The position numbers and the translations under genes were made by a program. Of a DNA stretch of 18,351 nt, positions 1 to 7,851 are shown piece by piece. Source of the DNA: Bacteroidota bacterium. Lineage in GTDB: Bacteria > Bacteroidota > Bacteroidia > Cytophagales > Cyclobacteriaceae. The DNA lies in the NCBI GenBank assembly GCA_023431285.1, contig JAEYXN010000209.1, forward strand, positions 1 to 18,351, written 5' to 3'. The first letter of the stretch is position 1; every line of letters begins with the position of its first letter. The notes below the pieces were generated by a model. The model was not told where the DNA came from. It saw only the letters and a list, made by a program, of their open reading frames with translations, and ran no database searches.

Positions 1-71
1 GATCCACACGACGATAGCAGGAGAAGGACAACCAGGCTGAGAAGAGAAGTTAAAAAAATTGATCTGCTCAA
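1..71 (-). CDS. Lipoprotein, 5' end only (partial)
   Basis: Reading the minus strand from a TTG at 71-69 gives 23 codons before the window edge. The peptide has a basic start (Ser-Arg-Ser), a Leu/Val-rich hydrophobic core of about 15 residues, and then Leu-Ser-Ser-Cys-Gly. This is a textbook type II signal peptide, with the lipidated Cys at residue 22. The frame runs back to the rmlC stop codon (TGA, 92-90) with no ATG or GTG between, so TTG, 18 bases after that stop, is the only plausible start. It follows the glycosyltransferase and epimerase in the same direction with tight spacing. An outer-membrane polysaccharide-export (Wza-like) lipoprotein is a reasonable guess from context, but the visible part shows only the sorting signal. 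No function can be read from sequence. Confidence 0.72.
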   Translation of the reverse strand, partial: MSRSIFLTSLLSLVVLLLLSSCG

Positions 72-89
72 CGTAGAGTAAGGGTTTAA

Positions 90-641
90 TCACGTGAAAT
101 TACGGATTTTTCTCAGGAATTCTGCGAGGGTAGGCAATTGACGGTCCTTTTCAGAAACGATGGGGTCTGAAATGGGCCATTCAATATTCAATTCAGGATC
201 ATTGAAAAGGATACCGCCCTCCGCGGGTTTGTTATAAAAAGCGGAGCACTTGTAAAAAAAGATCGAATCTTCCAGCGCCGCGAATCCATGAGCAAATCCT
301 TCGGGTACCATCAGCATGTTCCGGCGTTGGTCATCAAGAACGCACGAGTATACCTGGCAAAAAGTCTTGGAGTCGGGACGAAGATCCACCACCACATCAA
401 GCACCTTGCCGGCGATGCATGAAGCAAGCTTTGCCTGTGCATGTGGCTCATGCTGCAAATGCAGGCCGCGAATAACACCTTTGTGCGAGAATGACTGATT
501 CTCCTGAACGAAGTCATAGTTTATTCCCAGCGAACGGAACGTAGAGTCTTTGAACGACTCATAAAACCATCCGCGTTCATCTTCAAACAAAGTAGGAACA
601 AGCTGAAATAATCCTTCGAAAGGAGTATGAATGATCTGCAT
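90..641 (-). CDS. rfbC: dTDP-4-dehydrorhamnose 3,5-epimerase (RmlC family)
   Basis: A 183-residue cupin of the RmlC family, close to the usual family length. The family epimerises C3 and C5 of dTDP-4-keto-6-deoxy-glucose on the way to dTDP-L-rhamnose and acts in the cytoplasm. Diagnostic blocks are visible: the early phosphate-contact region with DERGWFYESF (residues 21-30), QENQS (46-50), RGLHLQ with the presumed catalytic base His61, VVVDLRPDS (83-91), the VPEGFAHGF cupin strand (112-120) and Tyr130 in the FFYKC segment. The start is ATG, 12 bases after the stop of the upstream glycosyltransferase gene, so the two are probably co-transcribed. The usual partners rmlA, rmlB and rmlD are not in this window. 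Related epimerases for other dTDP-sugars share these motifs, so the family is firm but the exact sugar is inferred. Confidence 0.9.
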   Translation of the reverse strand: MQIIHTPFEGLFQLVPTLFEDERGWFYESFKDSTFRSLGINYDFVQENQSFSHKGVIRGLHLQHEPHAQAKLASCIAGKVLDVVVDLRPDSKTFCQVYSCVLDDQRRNMLMVPEGFAHGFAALEDSIFFYKCSAFYNKPAEGGILFNDPELNIEWPISDPIVSEKDRQLPTLAEFLRKIRNFT

Positions 642-653
642 TAAGAACCAGAA

Positions 654-1766
654 TTACGACGCTTTGCGAACCGCTGAAAGCGCTGCAAGATACTTGTTTA
701 TGACAAGAGATTCATCATACTCTGCTTCTATTTTGGCGCGGCCGTTCTCACCAAAGACCTTGAGTTTAGACTCATCGAGCTTGCTCATTTCATCCATTTT
801 GTCAGCCAGGTCTCCGGCATCTTTCAATTTGCAGAGAAGTCCGTTGTAGTTATGAACGACCACATGGTTGCAACCAGGGACGTCGGTAGCGATAATAGGC
901 TTGCACGAGCTGGCAGCTTCCAGTAAAGTTCTTGGTGTTCCCTCGCGATAGGAGGGAAGAACAACACAGTCAGCGTTCTGAATATGTTCACGTACATCAT
1001 CAGTTGTACCGAGATATTCAATGACGCCATCATTGATCCACTTTTCGATTATGTCGGTACTGATCCCGCGCTTGTGTTTAGGATCCATAGCGCCAAGTAC
1101 CTGAAAGCGTGCGTCGACACCGTTGCTTCGTAGCTTCTCGATGGCACTGATGTATTCGAATACTCCCTTGTCAGAAATGAGGCGTGAGATCATCAGGAAA
1201 GTGAACTTCTCGTTGCGTTTAAACCTCATCGGCTGGAAGCGGCTGAGGTCAATCCCTGATCCGGGGACAAGGTCCGCGGCCTCGGGGCGAACAAGCTTCT
1301 TGTCAAGAAACAGCTGAAGGTCGTCTGAATTCTGAAAAAATACCTTGTGCGCGAACCGGAAGCTGAACTTGTATAAAAATATCGCGACTGCTGAAATAAA
1401 ATTGTCCTTTAGAAAAACCGTACCGAGCCCACATACGTTATTGATCACCGGTATCTTCAACAGTGAAGCCGCCAGGGTACCGTAAACATTCGGCTTGATC
1501 GTATAATGTAAGATAACATCCGGCTTGATCCTTCTGTAGATCGAGTATAACTCAAAAATAAGCGCAGAATCCTTAATCGGATTAGCTCCACGACTATCCA
1601 TCCGGACAGCATGATGCGTGCAACCTTCTTCAGCAAGACGGGAAGTATAATCATCTACCGGGGCGATGGTATGTACTTCGTGGCCACTGGCCAGAAGTGC
1701 TTTGACAAAATTCATCCTGAAATTATAGATATTCCAGGAAGTGTTCAGGACGATGGCAATTCTCAT
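654..1766 (-). CDS. GT4-family glycosyltransferase
   Basis: A 370-residue GT-B glycosyltransferase. The N-terminal Rossmann half begins RIAIVLNTSWNIYNFR, with a turn that usually binds the acceptor side. The C-terminal half carries LMISRLISDKGV (191-202) and the EX7E motif of retaining GT4 enzymes at Glu275 and Glu283 (REGTPRTLLEA). The overall pattern resembles the PglA/WbnK-like group that adds a hexose or HexNAc to undecaprenyl-linked sugars; that assignment is from memory of the family and the donor and acceptor are unknown. It starts with ATG and has no signal peptide or clear membrane segment, so it should act at the cytoplasmic face of the inner membrane. It leads the rfbC-lipoprotein run and is divergent from hflX across about 165 bases. 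Confidence 0.85.
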   Translation of the reverse strand: MRIAIVLNTSWNIYNFRMNFVKALLASGHEVHTIAPVDDYTSRLAEEGCTHHAVRMDSRGANPIKDSALIFELYSIYRRIKPDVILHYTIKPNVYGTLAASLLKIPVINNVCGLGTVFLKDNFISAVAIFLYKFSFRFAHKVFFQNSDDLQLFLDKKLVRPEAADLVPGSGIDLSRFQPMRFKRNEKFTFLMISRLISDKGVFEYISAIEKLRSNGVDARFQVLGAMDPKHKRGISTDIIEKWINDGVIEYLGTTDDVREHIQNADCVVLPSYREGTPRTLLEAASSCKPIIATDVPGCNHVVVHNYNGLLCKLKDAGDLADKMDEMSKLDESKLKVFGENGRAKIEAEYDESLVINKYLAALSAVRKAS

Positions 1767-1932
1767 TGGGCTCTGGTTATGAGAACTTTCCCGAATTCTT
1801 CTGATTTCGACTAGGCGCCGAATTTTCAGTTAATACGTAAAAGTCTAGGTCTAACAGCAATAAAGATATAAAAAGTAAGGTTGATTTTAAAGCCCTTTTC
1901 CTTTTAACAAACTAAGTTTGACGTACTATTTT

Positions 1933-3135
1933 ATGATGGAAGGACAAAAAGATACAGCGATTCTCGTAGCGCTCGGAAATCCACGAGGGGAGGAAGTTAC
2001 GCAGGAACATCTCGCGGAGCTTGCCTTTCTGGCGGAGACTGCGGGGATTACAACGGTAAAGCAATTCGTCCAGAACCTGCAGCATCCGGACCCCCGTACA
2101 TTTGTCGGCAAAGGAAAGCTCGAAGAGCTGAAAGTGTTTATTCGCACGCAGCAAATCAGGAATGTCATATTTGATGACGATTTATCGGCTTCTCAAATGA
2201 GAAACCTCGAGCGCGAATTCAATCCCAAAGACCAGGAAGGCCTCAAGGTCCGCATTTACGACCGAAGTCTTCTCATCCTCGACATCTTTCTCTCCCGGGC
2301 AAAGACCGCGCAGGCGAGGACACAGGTTGAGCTGGCCAGAAACCAGTATCTCCTCCCACGCCTTACCCGAATGTGGACTCACCTCGAGAGACAACGGGGG
2401 GGCACAGGAACGCGTGGTGGCGCCGGTGAACAGGAGATTGAGACTGACCGCCGGAATATCAAATTCCAGATTTCAATCCTGAAAAAGGAACTTGAAAAAA
2501 TCGAAAAGCAACGACTGACCCAACGAAAGTCGCGGTCCAACATCGTGCGTGTAGCCCTGGTGGGATATACAAACGTCGGAAAGTCTACACTCATGAACCT
2601 GCTTTCAGGGTCAGGTGTGCTCGCGGAAAATAAACTCTTCGCTACAGTCGATGCCACAGTGAGAAAGGTGACCTATGGAAATATCCCCTTTCTGCTGTCG
2701 GACACAGTTGGATTTATCCGCAAGTTGCCGCACCATCTTATCGAGTCGTTTAAGTCGACACTTGATGAGGTGCGTGAAGCAGATGTGCTCCTTCACATAG
2801 TGGATGTTTCCCATCCGTTTCACGACAACCAGATTCAGGTGGTGTCCGATACGCTCAAAGAGATCGGCGCAGCGAATATCCCCACAGTACTCGTCCTCAA
2901 CAAAATCGACCTGTACAAGGAAAAAAATCCTGAAGCCCAGCTGGAAGATATGAAAGGGTACTACCGCGAAAGCGGATTTGAGAATATCATTTTCGTGTCG
3001 GCAGTCTCGGGAGAAAATGTCAACGGCCTCAAGCAGCTGATATTCGACGAAGTTAAGAAGAAACACCTTCAGATCTTTCCTAATTTCCTCAAGGACAACT
3101 ACGAGTTCTCACCCTGGCAGCAAGACAACGTGTGA
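1933..3135 (+). CDS. hflX: GTPase HflX
   Basis: A 400-residue HflX, a ribosome-binding GTPase that in other bacteria splits stalled or hibernating 70S ribosomes under stress. The N-terminal HflX domain contains the GKGKLEEL stretch (59-66), followed by a long basic helical linker with a Gly/Arg-rich turn (about 156-165). The G domain shows P-loop GYTNVGKST (211-219), switch I around LFATVDATVRKV, DTVGFIRKLPHHLIESF (257 onward), NKID (323-326) and SA (356-357). All GTP-binding motifs are intact. I chose the first of two adjacent ATGs (1933, 1936); a TTG at 1918 is in frame but adds only five residues that do not fit the family. The stop lies 5 bases from the end of the convergent 7TM gene, leaving no room for a terminator. 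Confidence 0.95.
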   Translation: MMEGQKDTAILVALGNPRGEEVTQEHLAELAFLAETAGITTVKQFVQNLQHPDPRTFVGKGKLEELKVFIRTQQIRNVIFDDDLSASQMRNLEREFNPKDQEGLKVRIYDRSLLILDIFLSRAKTAQARTQVELARNQYLLPRLTRMWTHLERQRGGTGTRGGAGEQEIETDRRNIKFQISILKKELEKIEKQRLTQRKSRSNIVRVALVGYTNVGKSTLMNLLSGSGVLAENKLFATVDATVRKVTYGNIPFLLSDTVGFIRKLPHHLIESFKSTLDEVREADVLLHIVDVSHPFHDNQIQVVSDTLKEIGAANIPTVLVLNKIDLYKEKNPEAQLEDMKGYYRESGFENIIFVSAVSGENVNGLKQLIFDEVKKKHLQIFPNFLKDNYEFSPWQQDNV

Positions 3136-3140
3136 TCCGC

Positions 3141-4400
3141 TCAACGGTAAAGATCCTGATATCGAAGAGTATTCCCGCCGCCATTAGAACGGATGACTCC
3201 CAGATGCTGGAGTAGTCCGATTGAGAAACTCAGAAAGATAAGTGTATAGCAGATGCTGCCGATGATAATGTGATTCGGCAGCGCTGCCCTGTATGCGATC
3301 ATGTCATACCCCAAAGCAACTATAGAGAGGATCAATCCGCCAATCAGAAACCACGCGCCCGTCTTCTCCAGGATCATTGCCCTCACCACGCTCACCGCCG
3401 CGTAAACCAGCACAGCCAGTGCCGTCAGCATATAAAGAGGCAGCCACCTTGTGAAGACAATTACGGGCACAAGGATGATAAAGAAAAGATACACCACACT
3501 GATAAAGACGATCAGATATTTAAAGATCTCGCTTGTGAGATCACGGAAAAGTTGATTGATAAACAGCACGCCGGATATCGTCATCGAAAAAAGCATCGCA
3601 TACTCCATTCGAACCATAAAGAACCAGTTTATACCGGGAAACAGAGTGCTCACAGGATACAGGTCAGAAAACAGTTCACGCAATGCCCAGCTTAGACAAA
3701 GAATCGAGAAATATATCGCGATACGCGGTCGTGACCCTCGTAAATAAATAAACAGGAAGAACCCCGCAATGATGACGAGGACACCAACTTCAATAAGTAC
3801 AACAGCTATCGCAGTATTAAATTTACTTTCCAGGCTTTTCTGTGGTCCGAAGAAGATCGGCTCGCGGATCCCACCTTTAAAGTGGTGGAAATTTGAGACA
3901 TGCAGAATAATTCGGGTAGTGTCGCCGTTGGCCTTTAACGGAACAACCTGAGGTCTCCATTCAGGTTGCGAAGTTTCTTTTGCCGACGATGGCTGACCAT
4001 TCTTTCCTATGAGAACGCCATCAGCATATAAGTCATAACTATTGTACAATTGCGGGATCTCCAGGGCCCAGTTACGTTCCCCCGGAGGCAGTATGATCAT
4101 CAGCGCGTACGTTCCGAATCCTACGTTTGTCACCCCCGACTCCGCATTCCAGAGGGAGGGTACCATCAGCGCCACAGGGTGATGGTTGGCGAGATCATCC
4201 TGGGTAAGGAACTTCTGTGGATAGAAATCCCAGTCACCATTCAGCGCCATCTTGCTGCTGGAAAAATCGAAGGTACGCGCATCAACAACACCCTCCCCGA
4301 CGAATGATCGCGTTTGTGCGACCGCCGGAAGGTTGCTGAGCAACGAAGGGATACAAAAAGCCAATGCTCTCAGATACCCTTTAAGGTTTGTCGGAATCAT
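3141..4400 (-). CDS. 7TM-DISM receptor without an output domain
   Basis: A 419-residue membrane protein. A signal peptide (about 1-28, cleavage after AVA) is followed by an extracytoplasmic beta-rich domain (about 30-190) with GDWDFYP and a VPSLWN turn, as in the galactose-binding-like sensor domains that precede 7TM-DISM regions. Seven hydrophobic segments fill about 195-400, matching a 7TMR-DISM block. In known members this module is fused to a histidine kinase, GGDEF or cyclase domain; here only about 20 residues follow the last helix. The start at 4400 is chosen because Met is directly followed by a good signal peptide; an in-frame upstream start at 4496 would bury it behind 32 Arg/Asn-rich residues. 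It is convergent with hflX and divergent from the zinc exporter. The ligand is unknown; the extracellular fold suggests a carbohydrate or other small ligand. Confidence 0.8.
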   Translation of the reverse strand: MIPTNLKGYLRALAFCIPSLLSNLPAVAQTRSFVGEGVVDARTFDFSSSKMALNGDWDFYPQKFLTQDDLANHHPVALMVPSLWNAESGVTNVGFGTYALMIILPPGERNWALEIPQLYNSYDLYADGVLIGKNGQPSSAKETSQPEWRPQVVPLKANGDTTRIILHVSNFHHFKGGIREPIFFGPQKSLESKFNTAIAVVLIEVGVLVIIAGFFLFIYLRGSRPRIAIYFSILCLSWALRELFSDLYPVSTLFPGINWFFMVRMEYAMLFSMTISGVLFINQLFRDLTSEIFKYLIVFISVVYLFFIILVPVIVFTRWLPLYMLTALAVLVYAAVSVVRAMILEKTGAWFLIGGLILSIVALGYDMIAYRAALPNHIIIGSICYTLIFLSFSIGLLQHLGVIRSNGGGNTLRYQDLYR

Positions 4401-4580
4401 GTTCACCAGATATTTTCTGGTGGGGTTGGGCCGAGGGTTGACCCGGGATTTTAATCGATATAAAAATACGCAATTAATACCGATCTTGATCTTCAACCCT
4501 GAACGTTTCTTTCAGTTAAATACATTAAATAATACCAGAACGATGGTTACCTTTTCTGTATACATTATTTTTCCGGGGTA

Positions 4581-5498
4581 ATGAGTTCCCATCATCACCA
4601 TAGCGGCGATCACCACCACCATCATCATGGACACCACCAGACAGGGAAAAACCTTGCCCTGGCATTCTGGCTGAATAGCTTCTTCGCTTTGGTAGAACTT
4701 ATTGGCGGATATTTCACCAACTCAGTGGCTATCATGTCCGATGCATTGCACGATTTCGGCGATAGTCTTGCTCTTGGCAGCGCATGGTTCTTCGAGCGGA
4801 AGGCACAACAGAAACGGAATCAAACCTATACCTATGGCTATAAACGTTTCTCGCTGGTCGGAGCGATAATCAATGCCGTGGTATTGTCTGTTGGTTCTGT
4901 ATTCATCCTGAAAGAAGCTTCTGAGCGAATCTTTGCGCCTACTCAGCCCGAGACAACAGGTATGATCTATCTCGCAGTGCTGGGAATCTCTGTCAACGGA
5001 ATAGCTATGCTACGCCTGCAAAAGGGAAGATCGGTCAGCGAGAAAGTGATCTCTCTTCATTTTATCGAGGATATCCTTGGATGGGTAGCCGTACTGATCG
5101 GTGCCATCGTGATGCGTTTCTTCGATGCACCGATAATTGATCCCATACTATCGATACTGATCGCCGGTTTTATTATGGTCAATATCTACCGAAACATGAA
5201 AGGTGCCTTTCAGATTATCCTTCAGGGAGTGCCGCATAATGTTTCCGAAGAGCAAGCCACCCAAATGATTCTATCATTCGAGGAGATCGACGGTGCTCAC
5301 GATATGCATCTCTGGACAATGGACGGGAACTATCATATCCTCACCACGCATGTCGTCTTAAAAAATTCGTTGGATCTGATGGAAATCGAAAAGCTTAAGC
5401 TGCGGATCAAAAAACGGCTGAAAGAAATAAACGTGGAGCACGCCACCATTGAATTCGAAGTAAAAGGAATGGTCTGCAGCGATGAACACGATCATTAA
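4581..5498 (+). CDS. CDF-family zinc exporter (CzcD/ZitB-like)
   Basis: A 305-residue cation diffusion facilitator that should export Zn2+ (or a related divalent ion) across the inner membrane in exchange for protons. Both metal-site pairs are visible: His57-x3-Asp61 in TM2 (ALHDFGDS) and His160-x3-Asp164 in TM5 (LHFIEDILGW). The His/Asp arrangement in both helices is the zinc-selective pattern of ZitB/ZnT proteins. Six membrane helices fill about 25-205, followed by a cytoplasmic ferredoxin-like domain (about 210-295). The N-terminus has 12 histidines within residues 4-19, and the C-terminus ends EHDH, both likely cytoplasmic metal-gathering tails. The ATG at 4581 keeps the His tail in frame. 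No metalloregulator gene or recognisable operator lies beside it. It is a single-gene unit, convergent with the SDR gene. Confidence 0.93.
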   Translation: MSSHHHHSGDHHHHHHGHHQTGKNLALAFWLNSFFALVELIGGYFTNSVAIMSDALHDFGDSLALGSAWFFERKAQQKRNQTYTYGYKRFSLVGAIINAVVLSVGSVFILKEASERIFAPTQPETTGMIYLAVLGISVNGIAMLRLQKGRSVSEKVISLHFIEDILGWVAVLIGAIVMRFFDAPIIDPILSILIAGFIMVNIYRNMKGAFQIILQGVPHNVSEEQATQMILSFEEIDGAHDMHLWTMDGNYHILTTHVVLKNSLDLMEIEKLKLRIKKRLKEINVEHATIEFEVKGMVCSDEHDH

Positions 5499-5530
5499 TC
5501 CTCACGAGGCCGCTCAACCATCATCGCAGA

Positions 5531-6340
5531 TTATCTAACCGCTGCTTTCCGTATGTATTTGGCAAACAAGGCAGGAAACAATCGCTTGAATCGAACTCCG
5601 AGCACTTCCTTGCCTCCGATATAAACTTCAAGACTTCTCTTTTCTATCGCTTTCACGATTCGGGCTGCACACCAGTCTGCTGGCTTTCCTTTGAACTGAG
5701 CATCGTCCATCTTACCAAGTGGTGTACCATCTCCTGTTACTGCCGACAACGTAATGGGAGTATGAATAAATCCTGGACAGATCATGGTGACAGCAATAGA
5801 CTCTCCGGTATCCTTGTATAGTTCAGCACGTAAAGAGTCGAAGAACCCATGCAGCGCATGCTTGGATGCCGCATAGCCACTGCGATAGGGAGTACCAAAA
5901 ATTCCGGTGACGCTGGAAACAGTGACGAAATGACCCGCTTTGCGCTGAAGAAAATGCGGAAGAAGATATTTGGTCAGCGCAACAGGGCCGAAGTAATTTA
6001 CTTCCATGATGCGCCGGTCTACCTCTATCAATGTTTCTTTCGCGAAGCTACGCTGACTGATCCCCCCATTGTTAACCAGGATATCGACATGCCCGAAGAT
6101 TTGTATAGCGGCTTCAGTGCTCAGGTGAAGTGTTTCTGATTTTGAAAGGTCAAGGGGTAGGACCCGCACATCGGGCTGCGTTGCAGGAGGACAATTTCCT
6201 TTCACGCGCTCAAGCTCTTCCTTTCGTCTTGCTGACAGAATGAGCTTCGCGCCTTTCGCAGCAAGTGCATACGCAAGCGCTTCGCCTATTCCGGATGAAG
6301 CTCCCGTCATCCAAACCACTTTGTTATTGAGAGAACCCAA
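5531..6340 (-). CDS. Short-chain dehydrogenase/reductase
   Basis: A 269-residue classical SDR. It has the NAD(P)-binding TGASSGIG (12-19), an Arg pair after strand 2 (SARRK) that favours NADP(H), NNGG (90-93, the usual NNAG), the catalytic serine around 142-143, and Tyr156-x3-Lys160 (YAASK). The C-terminal 60 residues resemble the DHRS7-like branch, which is often membrane-associated, but the substrate cannot be read from sequence. The start must be TTG at 6340-6338. It is 3 bases past the folA stop and in the same frame, the only earlier in-frame codon after that stop is CCC, and the next Met (residue 11) would remove the first Rossmann strand. It is the last gene of the namZ-nth-fmt-folA run, and its expression probably depends on translational coupling to folA. 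Confidence 0.85.
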   Translation of the reverse strand: MGSLNNKVVWMTGASSGIGEALAYALAAKGAKLILSARRKEELERVKGNCPPATQPDVRVLPLDLSKSETLHLSTEAAIQIFGHVDILVNNGGISQRSFAKETLIEVDRRIMEVNYFGPVALTKYLLPHFLQRKAGHFVTVSSVTGIFGTPYRSGYAASKHALHGFFDSLRAELYKDTGESIAVTMICPGFIHTPITLSAVTGDGTPLGKMDDAQFKGKPADWCAARIVKAIEKRSLEVYIGGKEVLGVRFKRLFPALFAKYIRKAAVR

Positions 6341-6343
6341 GGG

Positions 6344-6850
6344 CTAGTTTTTCTTTCGTTCGTAAATTACAAAGTCGAATGCATATTTATGACGGTCATC
6401 CTTTTCATGATGCACGCGTGAAATTTCATCCCAGTCCTTTTTGTCATATTGCGGAAAACGAACATCACCTTCCACATCGGCCTGTATTTCGGTAAGATAA
6501 AGACGGTCTGCGAATGGCAACGCAATCGCATAAATGTCTGATCCGCCAATCACCATTACTTCCTGTTCTTCCTTTTCACGGGCAACATCCAAAGCCTCGT
6601 CCATGCTATGAACAACAATACAACCAGGAGCATCGAACCTGGTCTGCCTCGTGACAACGATGTTTGTTCTGTCGGGAAGGGGTTTGAACTTCGCGGGAAG
6701 CGATTCATAATTCTTTCGACCAAGAATGACGCAGTGACCTTTTGTGGTCTGTATAAAGAATCGCATATCATCAGGCAAGTGCCATGGGAGGTCGTTATTC
6801 TTTCCTATTACGCCGTTTTGCGCGACGGCCGCGACAAGAGAAATTTTCAT
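6344..6850 (-). CDS. folA: Dihydrofolate reductase
   Basis: A 168-residue DHFR, normal for a bacterial type I enzyme. It reduces dihydrofolate to tetrahydrofolate with NADPH, feeding thymidylate, purine and formyl-Met synthesis. Visible signatures are the start ISLVAAVAQNGVIGKNNDLPWHLPDD (Met20-loop region, with the substrate-binding Asp at position 28), GRKNYESLP (44-52), the NADPH-contact segment NIVVTRQ, and VIGGSDIYAIALPFADRLYLTEI. The ATG at 6850 lies 37 bases after the fmt stop. Placement next to fmt is meaningful because Fmt consumes a formyl-tetrahydrofolate derived from this pathway, although the two are common neighbours only in some genomes. The TAG stop is followed two codons later, in the same frame, by the SDR gene. 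Confidence 0.96.
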   Translation of the reverse strand: MKISLVAAVAQNGVIGKNNDLPWHLPDDMRFFIQTTKGHCVILGRKNYESLPAKFKPLPDRTNIVVTRQTRFDAPGCIVVHSMDEALDVAREKEEQEVMVIGGSDIYAIALPFADRLYLTEIQADVEGDVRFPQYDKKDWDEISRVHHEKDDRHKYAFDFVIYERKKN

Positions 6851-6887
6851 AATTATGTGTGGTCCTCATCCCCGGGGAAAAGGATAA

Positions 6888-7814
6888 TCAAAGTTTGTTC
6901 CCGCGAAAGTAATCCTTCACCTTCATGCGTTTCTTTCCTTCGGGCTGAAGCTCATTTACCGCTATATGCCCATCGCGTGTTTTGAAATAAAGATATGTTT
7001 CATTGTCGGTGGAATAGTCTCCGACCTTCGCGCCTTTTGATACGGCTTCTGGTTTAACAATTTCAGCGGCGAAGATCTTGAAGGTCCTTCCGTCAATCGA
7101 GGTCCATGCTCCAGGGTACGGATCCAGGCCCCGGATAAAATTCCGAACCGACTCGGCGGATGTATCCCAGTTGATCTCACAAGTCTCCTTAAAAATCTTA
7201 GGGGCGTGCTTAAGCTCTTCCCCTCCGGCTTGCGGCATGGAAGGGAATTCTCCAGACTGAATTGCTCTCGCCGTCTTAAGCACCAGCGAAGAACCTTTCG
7301 TCATAAGTCGCTCATACAGCGTCCCAACGGTATCGGTAGGCGAAATGACTTCCCGCTCCTGGAAGATGACAGACCCTGTATCAATCTCATGTTTCAAAAA
7401 GAAGGTGGTGATCCCGGTTTCCTTTTCACCGTTCATGATGGCCCAGTTGATAGGCGCCGCACCACGATATTGGGGCAATAACGAGGCGTGCAGGTTGAAA
7501 GTCCCCAGAGACGGCATCGACCAGACTACTTCAGGAAGCATCCGGAACGCGACAACAATCTGAAGGTTGGCATTCAATGACTTCAGCTCATTCACAAACT
7601 CCGGAGATTTCAGATTCGTCGGTTGCAGTACCGGCACATTGTGTTTCAATGCACAATCTTTGACTGGAGAGTAAACGATCTTCTGTCCACGACCCTGCGG
7701 TTTGTCGGGCGCCGTCACCACGGCTACAACATTGAACTTGTTTTCAAGAAGAATTTCCAACGAAGGAACAGCAAACTCTGGTGTTCCCATGAACACGATG
7801 CGGAGGTCATTCAT
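6888..7814 (-). CDS. fmt: Methionyl-tRNA formyltransferase
   Basis: A 308-residue enzyme that formylates Met-tRNA(fMet) using 10-formyltetrahydrofolate before translation initiation. The N-terminal Rossmann half starts LRIVFMGTPEFAVPSLE and contains DKPQGRGQK and the catalytic block LGTFNLHASLLPQYRGAAPINWAI. The formyltransferase triad is intact: Asn107, His109 and Asp145. The C-terminal part carries the smaller OB-like tRNA-binding domain, ending in a Lys/Arg-rich tail, and the total length is typical. The start is ATG; a second ATG lies four bases upstream out of frame. It sits 37 bases after nth and 37 bases before folA in the same direction, consistent with one operon. Confidence 0.97.
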   Translation of the reverse strand: MNDLRIVFMGTPEFAVPSLEILLENKFNVVAVVTAPDKPQGRGQKIVYSPVKDCALKHNVPVLQPTNLKSPEFVNELKSLNANLQIVVAFRMLPEVVWSMPSLGTFNLHASLLPQYRGAAPINWAIMNGEKETGITTFFLKHEIDTGSVIFQEREVISPTDTVGTLYERLMTKGSSLVLKTARAIQSGEFPSMPQAGGEELKHAPKIFKETCEINWDTSAESVRNFIRGLDPYPGAWTSIDGRTFKIFAAEIVKPEAVSKGAKVGDYSTDNETYLYFKTRDGHIAVNELQPEGKKRMKVKDYFRGNKL

Positions 7815-7851
7815 AATGGTGAAGGCAAATTAAGTAATCCCGGCGTATTAC

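Noticed and set aside
1913..1920. TAAGTTTG just before hflX as a promoter -7 box
   Set aside because: The nearest TTG is 29 bases upstream, outside the usual spacing, and the transcript would start only a few bases before the ATG.
2611..3066. A 151-codon minus-strand frame inside hflX
   Set aside because: It lies opposite the HflX GTPase domain and has no signal or family pattern.
3270..3695. A 141-codon plus-strand frame inside the 7TM-DISM gene
   Set aside because: Antisense of membrane helices; the His/Gln/Arg-rich product is an artefact of that.
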